From contig NZ_LDZY01000011.1 in assembly GCF_001029285.1 (NCBI RefSeq), positions 117,649 to 181,648 of the forward strand: 64,000 nt of DNA, given 5' to 3'. Shown in pieces: positions 34,832-43,359 of the stretch. Every line of letters begins with the position of its first letter. Position 1 is the stretch's first letter. The DNA comes from Desulfosporosinus acididurans. Its GTDB lineage: Bacteria > Bacillota > Desulfitobacteriia > Desulfitobacteriales > Desulfitobacteriaceae. A model generated the notes under the pieces. The model had not been told where the DNA came from, made no database searches, and saw only the letters and a list, made by a program, of their open reading frames with translations. Position numbers and translations under genes: made by a program.

Positions 34832-35977
34832 TTATTCCTTTCTTGTCGGGAACTGAGGTTGTGCATCAAAGACAGCAGAAACATCTTTTAGATGCTCTGT
34901 GATCTTCAAATGCTGTGGACACGCTTTTTCACATTCCTTACAGCCAATACAATCACTTGCCCTGCCATGATTCGCCGCAAGATTCAAATAATAGACAAAT
35001 TGACTCGAAAAGTTATTCGTCGTAGCACGTTTGGTACTATTATACAAGGCAAAATAATCCGGGATAGCAATCTTTTTCGGACAGCCTTTTTCACAATATC
35101 TACAGATTGTACAAGGAATTGCTGTATTTTCGTTGATCGTCTCGATTACCTGATTGATAACGTTGTACTCTTCTTCGTTCAAAGGTTTGAAGTCTGCCAT
35201 ATAGGAAGTGTTATCCCTAACCTGTTCGATACTATTCATTCCGCTTAGTACCATAAAGACTCCTTCCTGACTGGCAGCAAATCGGATTGCCCACGATGGA
35301 ACAGAAGCCTTAGGATTGTATTCTTTCATTACCTTTTCTGCTTTTTCCGGTACTAAGGCAAGTGAGCCGCCTTTACATGGCTCCATGACGATTATCGGCT
35401 TATTATGCTTTCTAGCGACCTCATAACACCTTCTTGATTGAATGCTTGGATTTTCCCAGTCAATATAATTGATCTGTAACTGCACAAAATCTAATTCGGG
35501 GTGAGCCGTTAAGATCTCATCCAATAATTCGGGTGAATCATGGAATGACATCCCGAGGCTTTTGATCTTACCCTCTTTCTTTTTAGTCATTCCAAAACCG
35601 AAACTATCAAGTTCACAGGCCTTCTTATAGGTGATAACGCCGAGATTGTGGAGAAGATAATAATCGAAATACTCCACACCGCATTTTTCCAATTGCTCAT
35701 TAAAGACTTTCTCCTGGTCTTCCACAGTTTTTACATCTCTCATAGGAAGCTTTGTGGCAAGTTCAAACTCATCTCGTTTATGTCTTTTGACAAGAGCCTC
35801 TCTCATTATGCTCTCACTCATGTAGCTATGGTAGACGTATGCGGTATCAAAGTAAGTAAATCCTTCTTCTAAAAAGGTGTCAACGAGTTTGTTTACCGTT
35901 TCTTTATCAACGGATGTTTGGTCATTCTTGTCCAGAAGCGGTAATCTCATACATCCAAAACCTAATTGTTTCCCCAT
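34832..35977 (-). CDS. Aldo/keto reductase with C-terminal 4Fe-4S ferredoxin domain
   Basis: The 381-residue protein has an AKR barrel with the catalytic set Asp and Tyr in FDTAYVYHS, Lys in TKLPM, and His in YYLLHNLG. A C-terminal ferredoxin-like tail has CTICRYCEKGCP near residue 300 and CIGCKECEKACP near 350, for two [4Fe-4S] clusters. This fusion is common in anaerobes and suggests ferredoxin-linked reduction of an unknown carbonyl. The ATG at 35977 is preferred over an upstream TTG because an AAGGAGAAAGGA site lies before it. Confidence 0.88.
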   Translation of the reverse strand: MGKQLGFGCMRLPLLDKNDQTSVDKETVNKLVDTFLEEGFTYFDTAYVYHSYMSESIMREALVKRHKRDEFELATKLPMRDVKTVEDQEKVFNEQLEKCGVEYFDYYLLHNLGVITYKKACELDSFGFGMTKKKEGKIKSLGMSFHDSPELLDEILTAHPELDFVQLQINYIDWENPSIQSRRCYEVARKHNKPIIVMEPCKGGSLALVPEKAEKVMKEYNPKASVPSWAIRFAASQEGVFMVLSGMNSIEQVRDNTSYMADFKPLNEEEYNVINQVIETINENTAIPCTICRYCEKGCPKKIAIPDYFALYNSTKRATTNNFSSQFVYYLNLAANHGRASDCIGCKECEKACPQHLKITEHLKDVSAVFDAQPQFPTRKE

Positions 35978-36190
35978 CTTACGTTTTCCTTTCTCCTTCA
36001 ACTCTTGTTATGGTTAATGATTTGAATGACAGTTTGTATCTTAACCTTCTGTCATAGTCTATCATTTAGAGTTAACTCCAAGTCAAGTTTTACGGGCAAG
36101 CCTCGGCATGGCTCTAGTGGTTTTCAACCAGTAATTTTTATAACAGGTGGCTTGCGCTTGATTGCCTTTATTCGAGAGAAAAGAATCGAA

Positions 36191-37984
36191 CTACTCAATT
36201 AGCAAATCTAAAAACTTGAATTGACATGTATCTACAAGTCCCCGATTAGTTAGTCTCAACTCTGGCAGAACGGCCAAGGCCAGCAGTGATGTGGTCATAA
36301 ATGGGGATACCAGATCGCAGCCCAGCTCCTGCCATGCTCTCTCGAGACTGGCTACTTTCCCGGCTACTGCCTCAGCAGGCTCTTCACACATCAGCCCGGC
36401 TATGGGTAAAGGCAGCAGAGCCAAAATCTGACCGTTTTTAACAGCCACGAGTCCGCCGCCGACTTCAGCAAGAGTATTTCCGGCCAAAGCCATGTCCGCA
36501 TCGTTCGTCCCAACAATCAGCAGGTTATGCGCATCATGGGAAACCGTTGAAGCTACGGCTCCTTCTTTTAGGTGAAAACCTTTGACAAACCCTTTCCCCA
36601 TAGTACCAGTTGCTTTATGGCGTTCAATAACTGCGGCTTTAATGACATCCTGTCTTAAGTCCGTTTGAATTTTGCCGGCGGCAACGGGTAACGCACACTC
36701 CCTATGATAAGTCCCGACCTTAGCCTCAATAATTTCTATAACGCGAACCTTAGCTTGGTTTTGCTCTAAACTCGGGACAGACACTGCAAAATCCTCAGCC
36801 GTCAATTTCCCAGCCAAATGCACGGTTTTCTTCGCGTAATCCGGATAGGTACTTCCGGAAATCTCCACGGTCAGTTTACCGTTTTCAGCAACCAGTTCCC
36901 CGTTAATGATAACCTTTTCGATGGTAACGTTCGTTAAGTCACTTATTATTAGAATATCTGCCCAGCGACCTGGGGAAATACTACCAAGATCCTTACTCAT
37001 TTCAAAGCATTGAGCAACATTTAACGTCACCATTTGGACAGCCGTAATGGGGTTAACCCCCTCTTCGATGGCCCGTTTAACGATATGATCAAGGTGTCCT
37101 AAGGAAACCAGAGTTTCCGGATGGGTATCATCACTGATTAGGGTAGCGTACCGCGTATCTATCCGGTTCTCAGTAATACTTCTGACTGTTTCCTTTAAAT
37201 CATGCCAAGCAGAACCTTCCCGCAGCTGCGCATACATCCCCAAACGCATTTTGGCCAGCGCGTCTTCCATCCTCACTGACTCATGGCAGCAGCGTACACC
37301 AGCAGCCACATAAGCATTTAAGCCTGCTCCCGTTTCCGGCATCGAGTAATGTCCGGTTATTGTTTTATTAGCATTTAGAGTTGCCTGAAGTTCCTTATGC
37401 GTATCCGAATTTCCCTGAATTACTCCGGGAAAATTCATCATTTCTCCCAAGCCCACAACCTCTTTCCAGGTCATAGCTTCTTCTATCTCTTTAGGGCCTA
37501 ATTCAGCCCCGGTATCTTCGAAGCCTGGAGCTGCCGGAACGCAGGAAGGCATTGCGGTATAAACCCTGAGAGGAACATTTCTGCCGTCTTCAATCATCAG
37601 ACGTACGCCATCCATGCCCAGAACATTAGCCATTTCATGAGGATCCATAAAAATGGCCGTAGTTCCATGGGGCATAACAACGCGGGCGAATTCTCGAACA
37701 GACAGCATACTGCTTTCGACATGCATATGTCCGTCCATGAACCCAGGCGTAATATAACTCCCTTGGGCTTCAATAATCTGTGTTTTCTCATCGATTGTAT
37801 GGGAAGCATTTCCAACTAAAGCTATTCTTCCGTGGGTTATAGCGACATCGACGCCCGAAACAATTTCTGCCGTATTAACATTCACTAAGCGTGCATTCCT
37901 TATGACCGTATCCGCCGCTTCCCTCCCCTGTGCAACTGCAGCCAGCTTCTCAGTAACCTCTGCTAAGGCATACCTTCTTTTCAT
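36191..37984 (-). CDS. ade: Adenine deaminase
   Basis: The 597-residue amidohydrolase deaminates adenine to hypoxanthine. It has the metal motif GHMHVESSM near residue 84, the AdeC-typical FMDPHEMANVLG near 110, GHYSMPETG, and a second-half SHDAHNLLIVGTNDADM motif. The length fits bacterial Ade. Together with the ureide cluster 12 kb away it points to purine salvage or use as a nitrogen source, but the two loci are not one operon. No purine riboswitch is recognisable upstream. Confidence 0.95.
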   Translation of the reverse strand: MKRRYALAEVTEKLAAVAQGREAADTVIRNARLVNVNTAEIVSGVDVAITHGRIALVGNASHTIDEKTQIIEAQGSYITPGFMDGHMHVESSMLSVREFARVVMPHGTTAIFMDPHEMANVLGMDGVRLMIEDGRNVPLRVYTAMPSCVPAAPGFEDTGAELGPKEIEEAMTWKEVVGLGEMMNFPGVIQGNSDTHKELQATLNANKTITGHYSMPETGAGLNAYVAAGVRCCHESVRMEDALAKMRLGMYAQLREGSAWHDLKETVRSITENRIDTRYATLISDDTHPETLVSLGHLDHIVKRAIEEGVNPITAVQMVTLNVAQCFEMSKDLGSISPGRWADILIISDLTNVTIEKVIINGELVAENGKLTVEISGSTYPDYAKKTVHLAGKLTAEDFAVSVPSLEQNQAKVRVIEIIEAKVGTYHRECALPVAAGKIQTDLRQDVIKAAVIERHKATGTMGKGFVKGFHLKEGAVASTVSHDAHNLLIVGTNDADMALAGNTLAEVGGGLVAVKNGQILALLPLPIAGLMCEEPAEAVAGKVASLERAWQELGCDLVSPFMTTSLLALAVLPELRLTNRGLVDTCQFKFLDLLIE

Positions 37985-38468
37985 ATATGGTTGTCATTCC
38001 TTTCGCTGTTTCATGGCACTAATGCCGCTTGTCATTATCTGTTTATCTAATAATCTGTTCATCATAATACTTCACCAAAATATTTGTAATTACCTGCTTA
38101 ACGGTATTGTTATTTTATCTTGTTAATTTATCACATGCTGCGAGAAGCCTGCCATCAATTCCAGACTTCTAAACATAATAAGAACCTTCTTTTTGCCTGT
38201 AATCGCAGGGCGCTGCATTTGACAACAAAAGCGCAATACCCTATCCACAGTCAGTCCAGAACCCTTGATAAGTCTGCAGTCATTCATTTCTCTTCACAAC
38301 GGGGTTATCCCGGTATTAATCAACCGCCTTATGTTGATATAAATTATTTCCATCTAATATCGAAATTTAAAAAGGAATTTGCTAATTTATATTGAATATT
38401 TTGAATATTATAAACCGCATATCTTAATTAGCCACATCTCCCTTCAGTTATTAAAAAGGAGGATTACA
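37985..38468. other. Intergenic stretch between divergent genes
   Basis: The 484 bases between adenine deaminase and the hydroxybutyryl-CoA dehydratase-like gene hold no gene or riboswitch that I recognise. The start of the downstream gene is set by AAGGAGG at 38456. Confidence 0.5.
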
Positions 38469-39911
38469 ATGAAAACAGCGACTGAATACCTTGAGAGTAT
38501 GAAAGCTTATAATCCAAGGATCTTTCTCGGCGGTAAGCAGGTTAACCTTCATGAAAATTCCACCACAGTGACCGTCCTTCGCGCTAATGCCAGGGTTTAC
38601 GAGCTGGCTGAGGATCCGAAATACGCTGACATCATGAATGTTTTCTCACCATATTTGGGTGACAAAGTAAGCAGAAACCTACACATTGCCTCCAGCGTCG
38701 CTGATCTGGAAAGAAGGTCAGAAATGGCAACCCTAACCAGCCAAATGCTGGGGACCTGTAATTATCGCTGTGTGGGGGCGGATGTCTTGAACGCCTTAGC
38801 CGGTATTACTTGGGAAATGGACAGGGAGTTAGGTACAGAGTATCACAGCCGCCTGCTCAATCATCTCAAATACCTCCAAGAAAATGATCTGGCCGTAAGT
38901 GGAGGGGTTACTGACGCTAAAGGCGACCGAACTAAACGACCTGTAGAACAGGATGACCCTGACGTCTATGTTCACATAGTAGAAAAAAGAGAAGACGGCA
39001 TCGTAGTGCGGGGAGCAAAAGTCAGCCAGAGTGGCGCGATCGGTTCACATGAAACATTAGTGATTCCCACCATGGGAATGCGTCAAGGAGAAGAGGACTT
39101 TGCCGTAGCCTTTGCCGTACCCAACGGAGCCGAAGGATTAACGTATATTTGCCAGTACACACCATTTACCGCCGAAAGAGAACTGTCCCCTGACGTGAAA
39201 TACCTGGGCAATCCCCTTTACGGTCAAAGGGAGACTTGCATCATGGTCTTCGATAATGTATTTATACCTTGGGAACATGTTTTCATGTGCGGTGAAGCAA
39301 AGTATTCCGGACGGTTAGTCGCTCGGTTCGCCAAGACACATCGCATGAACTGCGGCGGTGCCTGCAAAGTGGGTTTTGCTGACCTGATTATCGGTGCCAC
39401 CCAACTTGCCGCAGAGTTCTCCGGGATTCAAAAAGCGCCTCATATTGTGGAAAAGATGACCGACATGATTCGAATCAATGAAACCGCTCGGGCCTGTACT
39501 GTCGCTGCAGCGCTGAAAGGACATGAGGAACCGGCCGGCTCCGGCTTTTTTCAGCCGGATGACATCTTTGGCAACGCGGCCAAACTTACTATTGCCGACG
39601 GTTTTTGGGATATCCTGAAATGGGCCGGAGACATTGGCGGCGGGATGGCAGTAACCATGCCTTCCGAGCTGGAATTGGAAAATCCTGAAACAGCCCATTA
39701 TGTCCGCAAGTTCATGAAAGCCTCAGCACCGGCCGAACAACGTCTGCGAATCGCCAAGTTTATTCAAAACTGGTGTGCCGGCCTGCATGGTGCAGGTACT
39801 TGGCATGGAGCCGGTTCCCCCATGGCGCAAAAAATGGCCTTATATAACCTAACTAACTTTGAAGAGAAAAAAAGCTATGCCAGAAGCCTTGCCGGTTTAA
39901 AAGAAGAGTGA
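38469..39911 (+). CDS. 4-hydroxybutyryl-CoA dehydratase / HpaB-family flavin enzyme
   Basis: The 480-residue protein belongs to the acyl-CoA-dehydrogenase-like family shared by 4-hydroxybutyryl-CoA dehydratase (AbfD) and 4-hydroxyphenylacetate 3-hydroxylase (HpaB). A C-x3-C pair (GTCNYRC near residue 98) fits the first two [4Fe-4S] ligands of AbfD. The later His-Cys pair lies in HRMNCGGACKVG; here the Cys before KVG is one residue further from the His than I recall for AbfD. The substrate is therefore uncertain. The C-terminal AGTWHGAGSP region is typical. It is monocistronic and divergent from adenine deaminase. Confidence 0.8.
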   Translation: MKTATEYLESMKAYNPRIFLGGKQVNLHENSTTVTVLRANARVYELAEDPKYADIMNVFSPYLGDKVSRNLHIASSVADLERRSEMATLTSQMLGTCNYRCVGADVLNALAGITWEMDRELGTEYHSRLLNHLKYLQENDLAVSGGVTDAKGDRTKRPVEQDDPDVYVHIVEKREDGIVVRGAKVSQSGAIGSHETLVIPTMGMRQGEEDFAVAFAVPNGAEGLTYICQYTPFTAERELSPDVKYLGNPLYGQRETCIMVFDNVFIPWEHVFMCGEAKYSGRLVARFAKTHRMNCGGACKVGFADLIIGATQLAAEFSGIQKAPHIVEKMTDMIRINETARACTVAAALKGHEEPAGSGFFQPDDIFGNAAKLTIADGFWDILKWAGDIGGGMAVTMPSELELENPETAHYVRKFMKASAPAEQRLRIAKFIQNWCAGLHGAGTWHGAGSPMAQKMALYNLTNFEEKKSYARSLAGLKEE

Positions 39912-40011
39912 ACTTGTTCACTAATTCCGTTTGTCATGATAATAATAACAACTTATTTCAGCAATGATCATAATCGTTAGGCAATATATTGATACGGAGC
40001 GGTATATAAGA

Positions 40012-40052
40012 AAAAACCGATGCCTTTATTCACTTGAATAGCATCGGTTTCT
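40012..40052 (-). terminator. Terminator of the tRNA operon
   Basis: On the minus strand AAACCGATGC and GCATCGGTTT form a 10-pair stem followed by a run of six T. It may also stop transcription from the plus-strand gene upstream. Confidence 0.8.
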
Positions 40053-40115
40053 AATATATTATATTACTTCACCCTGTTTTTAGAATTAACCACAATCCGG
40101 ATGCAAATAACGAAA

Positions 40116-40191
40116 TGGTGAGCCATCCGCGACTCGAACGCGGGACACCCTGATTAAAAGTCAGGTGCTCTACCGACTGAGCTAATGGCTC
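40116..40191 (-). tRNA. tRNA-Lys (TTT)
   Basis: The minus strand folds as a 76-base cloverleaf with acceptor GAGCCAT/ATGGCTC, anticodon loop CTTTTAA giving TTT, T-arm GCGTTCGAGTCGC, and an encoded CCA end. It is last in the four-tRNA operon. Confidence 0.95.
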
Positions 40192-40199
40192 ATTATGAA

Positions 40200-40275
40200 T
40201 GGTGACCCGTACGGGATTCGAACCCGTGTAGCCGCCGTGAAAGGGCGGTGTCTTAAGCCGCTTGACCAACGGGCC
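40200..40275 (-). tRNA. tRNA-Glu (TTC)
   Basis: The minus strand folds with acceptor GGCCCGT/ACGGGTC (one G-T pair), anticodon loop CTTTCAC giving TTC, T-arm GGGTTCGAATCCC, and an encoded CCA. Confidence 0.95.
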
Positions 40276-40310
40276 AGATAAATATTATAGGAGGATAATC
40301 TCCTATGTAT

Positions 40311-40387
40311 TGGGGTGGATAGTGGGACTTGAACCCACGAGTGCCGGAGCCACAATCCGGTGCGTTAACCACTTCGCCATAACCACC
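40311..40387 (-). tRNA. tRNA-His (GTG)
   Basis: The minus strand has anticodon loop TTGTGGC giving GTG, the His-specific extra G at the 5' end opposite C73, and an encoded CCA. Acceptor GTGGTTA faces TATCCAC, leaving one T-T mismatch at pair 5-68. Confidence 0.93.
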
Positions 40388-40400
40388 ACGCATAATAAAT

Positions 40401-40475
40401 TGGCTGGGGTGGCTGGATTCGAACCAACGAATGCCAGAGTCAAAGTCTGGTGCCTTACCGCTTGGCGACACCCCA
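40401..40475 (-). tRNA. tRNA-Gln (TTG)
   Basis: The minus strand has acceptor TGGGGTG/CACCCCA, anticodon loop CTTTGAC giving TTG, T-arm TGGTTCGAATCCA, and an encoded CCA. It is first in the operon. Confidence 0.95.
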
Positions 40476-40582
40476 ATATATCTTAATGCCTAAGCTTTCG
40501 CTTAAAGCAATTTTGACTTGCTTTTACTTTCTTTATCAGAACGTTTAATCAGCATCTTCAACTACTTTTAGCGCGGAACTAA

Positions 40583-40611
40583 ATAATAGCATTGATAGTT
40601 TATGTTGTCAA
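40583..40611 (-). promoter_or_regulatory. Sigma-A promoter of the tRNA operon
   Basis: TTGACA and TATTAT are separated by 17 bases on the minus strand, about 105 bases upstream of tRNA-Gln. This is a near-consensus vegetative promoter. Confidence 0.8.
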
Positions 40612-40747
40612 TATGTATTTTAAACATAACTCAAATCTAAGTGTCTTCCCTCAAGACTGGGTTCCCTCAATAGTCTTCGACTCTTGTCATTCCCTCGCTT
40701 GTCAATAGTTCTCTCAGGATATATAATTTCCATGAGGAGGTGAGCTA

Positions 40748-40999
40748 ATGCAACTTGATAATTGGCTTTTTTTATTTTTTAATTTAACAATATTATTAGC
40801 TTTTTCCGGAATTGTTTTTTCCTTATTTAAAAGCAATATCAATGTTCATATGCTCGAATCCACCACCTCCATAGAAAGAAATCAGTTCCTTTTACGCAAA
40901 CTCATTCTTATTCGTTTTCAAAAATATCTTGTTATCAAGAGAATGCTTAAACAAGAAAACGATGACGCCTCAGAGCAAATGATTAAAGAAACGGTATAA
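40748..40999 (+). CDS. Small single-helix membrane protein (83 aa), unknown
   Basis: It has one N-terminal membrane helix (about residues 6-27, FLFFNLTILLAFSGIVFSLF) and a basic cytoplasmic tail with an acidic end. GAGGAGGTGAG precedes the ATG and a strong terminator follows, so it is a genuine expressed unit. I do not recognise a family. Confidence 0.65.
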   Translation: MQLDNWLFLFFNLTILLAFSGIVFSLFKSNINVHMLESTTSIERNQFLLRKLILIRFQKYLVIKRMLKQENDDASEQMIKETV

Positions 41000-41006
41000 A
41001 CATTCA

Positions 41007-41051
41007 GGGAGAGCCTTTACTTCTTTCGAAGTAGAACTGCTCTCCCTTTGC
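41007..41051 (+). terminator. Terminator after the 83-aa protein
   Basis: AGGGAGAGC pairs with GCTCTCCCT; the loop contains a second small stem, CTTCTTTCGAAG. Confidence 0.75.
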
Positions 41052-41124
41052 CATGACGATGTATAATTATGACTAATATATACTCCTGATGCTCTCATAT
41101 TACTGGACCATTGGAGGTTTGATA

Positions 41125-42111
41125 ATGGATATCAAGACAACGAAACACCTTCTGCCCCAATTTGCTCAAGATTTTATCAATCATCTTGCAGTTACTAATA
41201 AGTCAAAATCCACTCAAGCAGCATACGTTTACGAGTTGGGTATGTTTTTTAATTATCTCTGCCGCACGATGCCCAACTTCCCCGCCTCTCCCTCTCAGAT
41301 CCAGGTTTCAGTCATGGAAACTGTAGATCATCGCCATATTGAATCTTATTTAAGTTGGGCAAATTCCGAACGTAATAACGGTCCCCGTGCTCTGGCTCGT
41401 AAACAGGCAGTAATTAAGTCATTATATCGATACATGCTTCGTGAAGATATGATACATAAAGACGTTACAATTAAATTAGATCCAATCTACGTTAATCAAA
41501 ACCTTCCTAAAGCTTTAGAACCTAATCAAATTGCTGATTTGACAGATGCTTTAGAAACCGGTACAGGATTATCCGACGGTCAGCTCAAATACTATGCTTA
41601 TACCGAGAAACGTGATTATGCCATTGTCCTTACTTTAATCGGCACAGGATTGCGCTTATCTGAACTTTGCGGTTTGGATCTCAGCCATATATTTATAACA
41701 AAGGGGTACTTTAAACTTACACGTAAAGGGAATAAGGAAACCGTTGTTTATTTTAATCAGGAAGTCGCGACAGCGATAAATGATTATCTTAGCGGCGAAC
41801 GCCCTCGTTATGCCCGTAATAACGTTGATGCTCTTTTCCTATCGATTCAAGGAAACCGAATCAGCAAAAGAGCAGTACAAAATCTAATTGCCAAATATAT
41901 GACCATCCTCAAATCGTTTGGACATAACACGGAAGGTTACAGTGTTCACAAATTACGTTCGACATTTGCTACTTTGCTCCTGCGGGAAACGGATAATCTA
42001 GCGATTGTTCAAGATGCTCTTGGACATGCAGATCCGAGGACAACAAGAATATATGCTAAGGTGCTGGATGAACAATTAAAGCGTGCCGCCGATTTGATAA
42101 AATTCAAATGA
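41125..42111 (+). CDS. Tyrosine recombinase, XerC/D-like
   Basis: The 328-residue protein has an N-terminal SAM-like core-binding domain (about 10-110) and a C-terminal catalytic domain. Catalytic residues are Arg in GTGLRLSELCGL, His and Arg in HKLRSTFATLL, His in LGHADPRTT, and the nucleophile Tyr in RIYAKV. The ATG at 41125 follows GGAGG by 7 bases. It could be a chromosomal Xer protein or an orphan integrase; I see no other phage or island genes, and no attachment-site repeat at the nearby tRNA genes. A repeat fragment begins at its stop codon. Confidence 0.88.
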   Translation: MDIKTTKHLLPQFAQDFINHLAVTNKSKSTQAAYVYELGMFFNYLCRTMPNFPASPSQIQVSVMETVDHRHIESYLSWANSERNNGPRALARKQAVIKSLYRYMLREDMIHKDVTIKLDPIYVNQNLPKALEPNQIADLTDALETGTGLSDGQLKYYAYTEKRDYAIVLTLIGTGLRLSELCGLDLSHIFITKGYFKLTRKGNKETVVYFNQEVATAINDYLSGERPRYARNNVDALFLSIQGNRISKRAVQNLIAKYMTILKSFGHNTEGYSVHKLRSTFATLLLRETDNLAIVQDALGHADPRTTRIYAKVLDEQLKRAADLIKFK

Positions 42112-42136
42112 ACTCGTTCAGCTAAAGCTGAACTTG
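42109..42136 (+). repeat. Dispersed repeat, left-end fragment (copy I)
   Basis: TGAACTCGTTCAGCTAAAGC and the rest of the palindrome match the left end. The first TGA is also the stop codon of the recombinase gene. Confidence 0.75.
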
Positions 42137-42256
42137 ATGCAAAAAAGGCCATGAAGTAAAGAATGAAGACTGCCAGCCTAATTACTGACAGTCAGCTGAA
42201 TACGAGGCTTCGTCACTTACCAAGCCACAACAAGCTTAAAAACAATTGTAAACACG

Positions 42257-42442
42257 TTAAAAGATAACACCTAAGGCAACTAAAATTAGAATAGCTATAA
42301 AAATAACTGCTACTCCACATTTAAAGCATCCTACAACAGGGCAGCAAACCCAAGGCCTTAAAGTACCAATACCACCTGGACCAGGTACCTGACCAAGACC
42401 TACTCTAGTACAGACGCTGCCGGCATAACCCCAACCATACAT
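42257..42442 (-). CDS. YjcZ-like small Gly-rich membrane protein (61 aa)
   Basis: It begins MYGWGYAGSVCTRVGLGQ, has a Cys-rich middle (WVCCPVVGCFKCG), and ends VIFIAILILVALGVIF, the same C-terminal helix as the proteins at 6441 and 25313. The ATG at 42442 has a GAAAGGGGGAAGG site. It lies near the Trp-rich micropeptide at 42816. Confidence 0.75.
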   Translation of the reverse strand: MYGWGYAGSVCTRVGLGQVPGPGGIGTLRPWVCCPVVGCFKCGVAVIFIAILILVALGVIF

Positions 42443-42815
42443 GTTCCTTCCCCCTTTCAAGTAATTTAAAAACCCTATACCACAATATACATATTTTGGC
42501 AGGTCTAATTTACTATATGTCCCTTGATCAGTACTTGCTCTTAAGGGCCATCTAATATTGTAATTTTCATATCTATTGGGGCTGTTTCAAAATGTATAAG
42601 CCCCCCCATAAAATAAAACCCCTGCATAAATAGTGGTTTATCATCCACTTATATGCAGGGGTTTGTTTATAAAAACGTATAAATACTCATTTTGCAACGG
42701 ACTTATTTTTATCTAAGAAGTTGTTCGAATTAAATTTGGTACATTATCCCATATACCTTCATAGCTTATATTAAGGATGAAGACATCCTAAACTGCTGCA
42801 AAGGAGGTTTTGGTT
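42443..42815. other. Intergenic stretch with an inverted-repeat element
   Basis: The 373 bases contain the promoter regions of the two flanking small genes and the 126-bp inverted-repeat element at 42578-42703. Confidence 0.5.
42578..42703. mobile_element. 126-bp inverted-repeat element, MITE-like
   Basis: The ends GGGGCTGTTTCAAAATG and (reverse) GTCCGTTGCAAAATG are imperfect inverted repeats like those of some IS families (GGGGCTGTTGCAAAA type). The centre is a strong hairpin, AAACCCCTGCATA with TATGCAGGGGTTT. It has no coding capacity. Confidence 0.45.
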
Positions 42816-42902
42816 ATGTATGGTCGTTGGTGGGGCGGCTTTGGTTGGCGCTGGCCTTGGTTCGGTTTTTGGGGTTGGCCTTGGTTTGGATGGTGGTGGT
42901 AA
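42816..42902 (+). CDS. Trp/Gly-rich micropeptide (28 aa)
   Basis: An AAAGGAGG site precedes an ATG that opens 28 codons: MYGRWWGGFGWRWPWFGFWG, ending WWW. Twelve of 28 residues are Trp. It resembles the micropeptide at 6756 and, like it, lies next to a YjcZ-like gene. The function is unknown. Confidence 0.6.
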   Translation: MYGRWWGGFGWRWPWFGFWGWPWFGWWW

Positions 42903-43359
42903 TTCACAAAATAAAGTGTTCTCTTAACAATCGCCAATTTCTAAATGGGCTCTTATTTTAGATTATTTTATAAGCAGAAATTCGCTTCAAGTGAGTTTCT
43001 GCTTCTGTCTAAATTGCTTGAAAGCATCTCCGGTAGAAAGTCTTATGACTGTAGAAACTTTTAAAAAACTCTAAATAATGGTATACTCGTTTACTTCTGT
43101 TAATTTTCTTAATTAATCGTATTTCGCTATTGTATCAAAGTTTAATAAAAATCAATCTTATTATGTAACTCGCAATTTTTAAACGAACATTATTTTTGTT
43201 ATTTTTGTATTTATACTTTCGATATTTACATATTCTCTTTTTTCTCTCTGATTTTGTAGCAGGAATTTACAATATCAATACCGAATACACAACAATTGAA
43301 TCCGCCGAAATTACCTGCGGAGACAAAAGAAAAAATATAAGGAGGAAGAAAGAACAATC
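42903..43359. other. Intergenic stretch upstream of oppA
   Basis: The 457 AT-rich bases hold a hairpin at 42972-43005 (AGCAGAAA with TTTCTGCT) and the oppA promoter region. I see no gene or riboswitch. Confidence 0.45.

Noticed and set aside
37985..38468. Purine riboswitch upstream of adenine deaminase
   Set aside because: No conserved purine aptamer core could be found on the minus strand.
40116..42111. tRNA cluster plus tyrosine recombinase as an integrated island boundary
   Set aside because: No partial tRNA repeat or other phage or conjugation genes are visible, and the recombinase also fits a chromosomal Xer protein.
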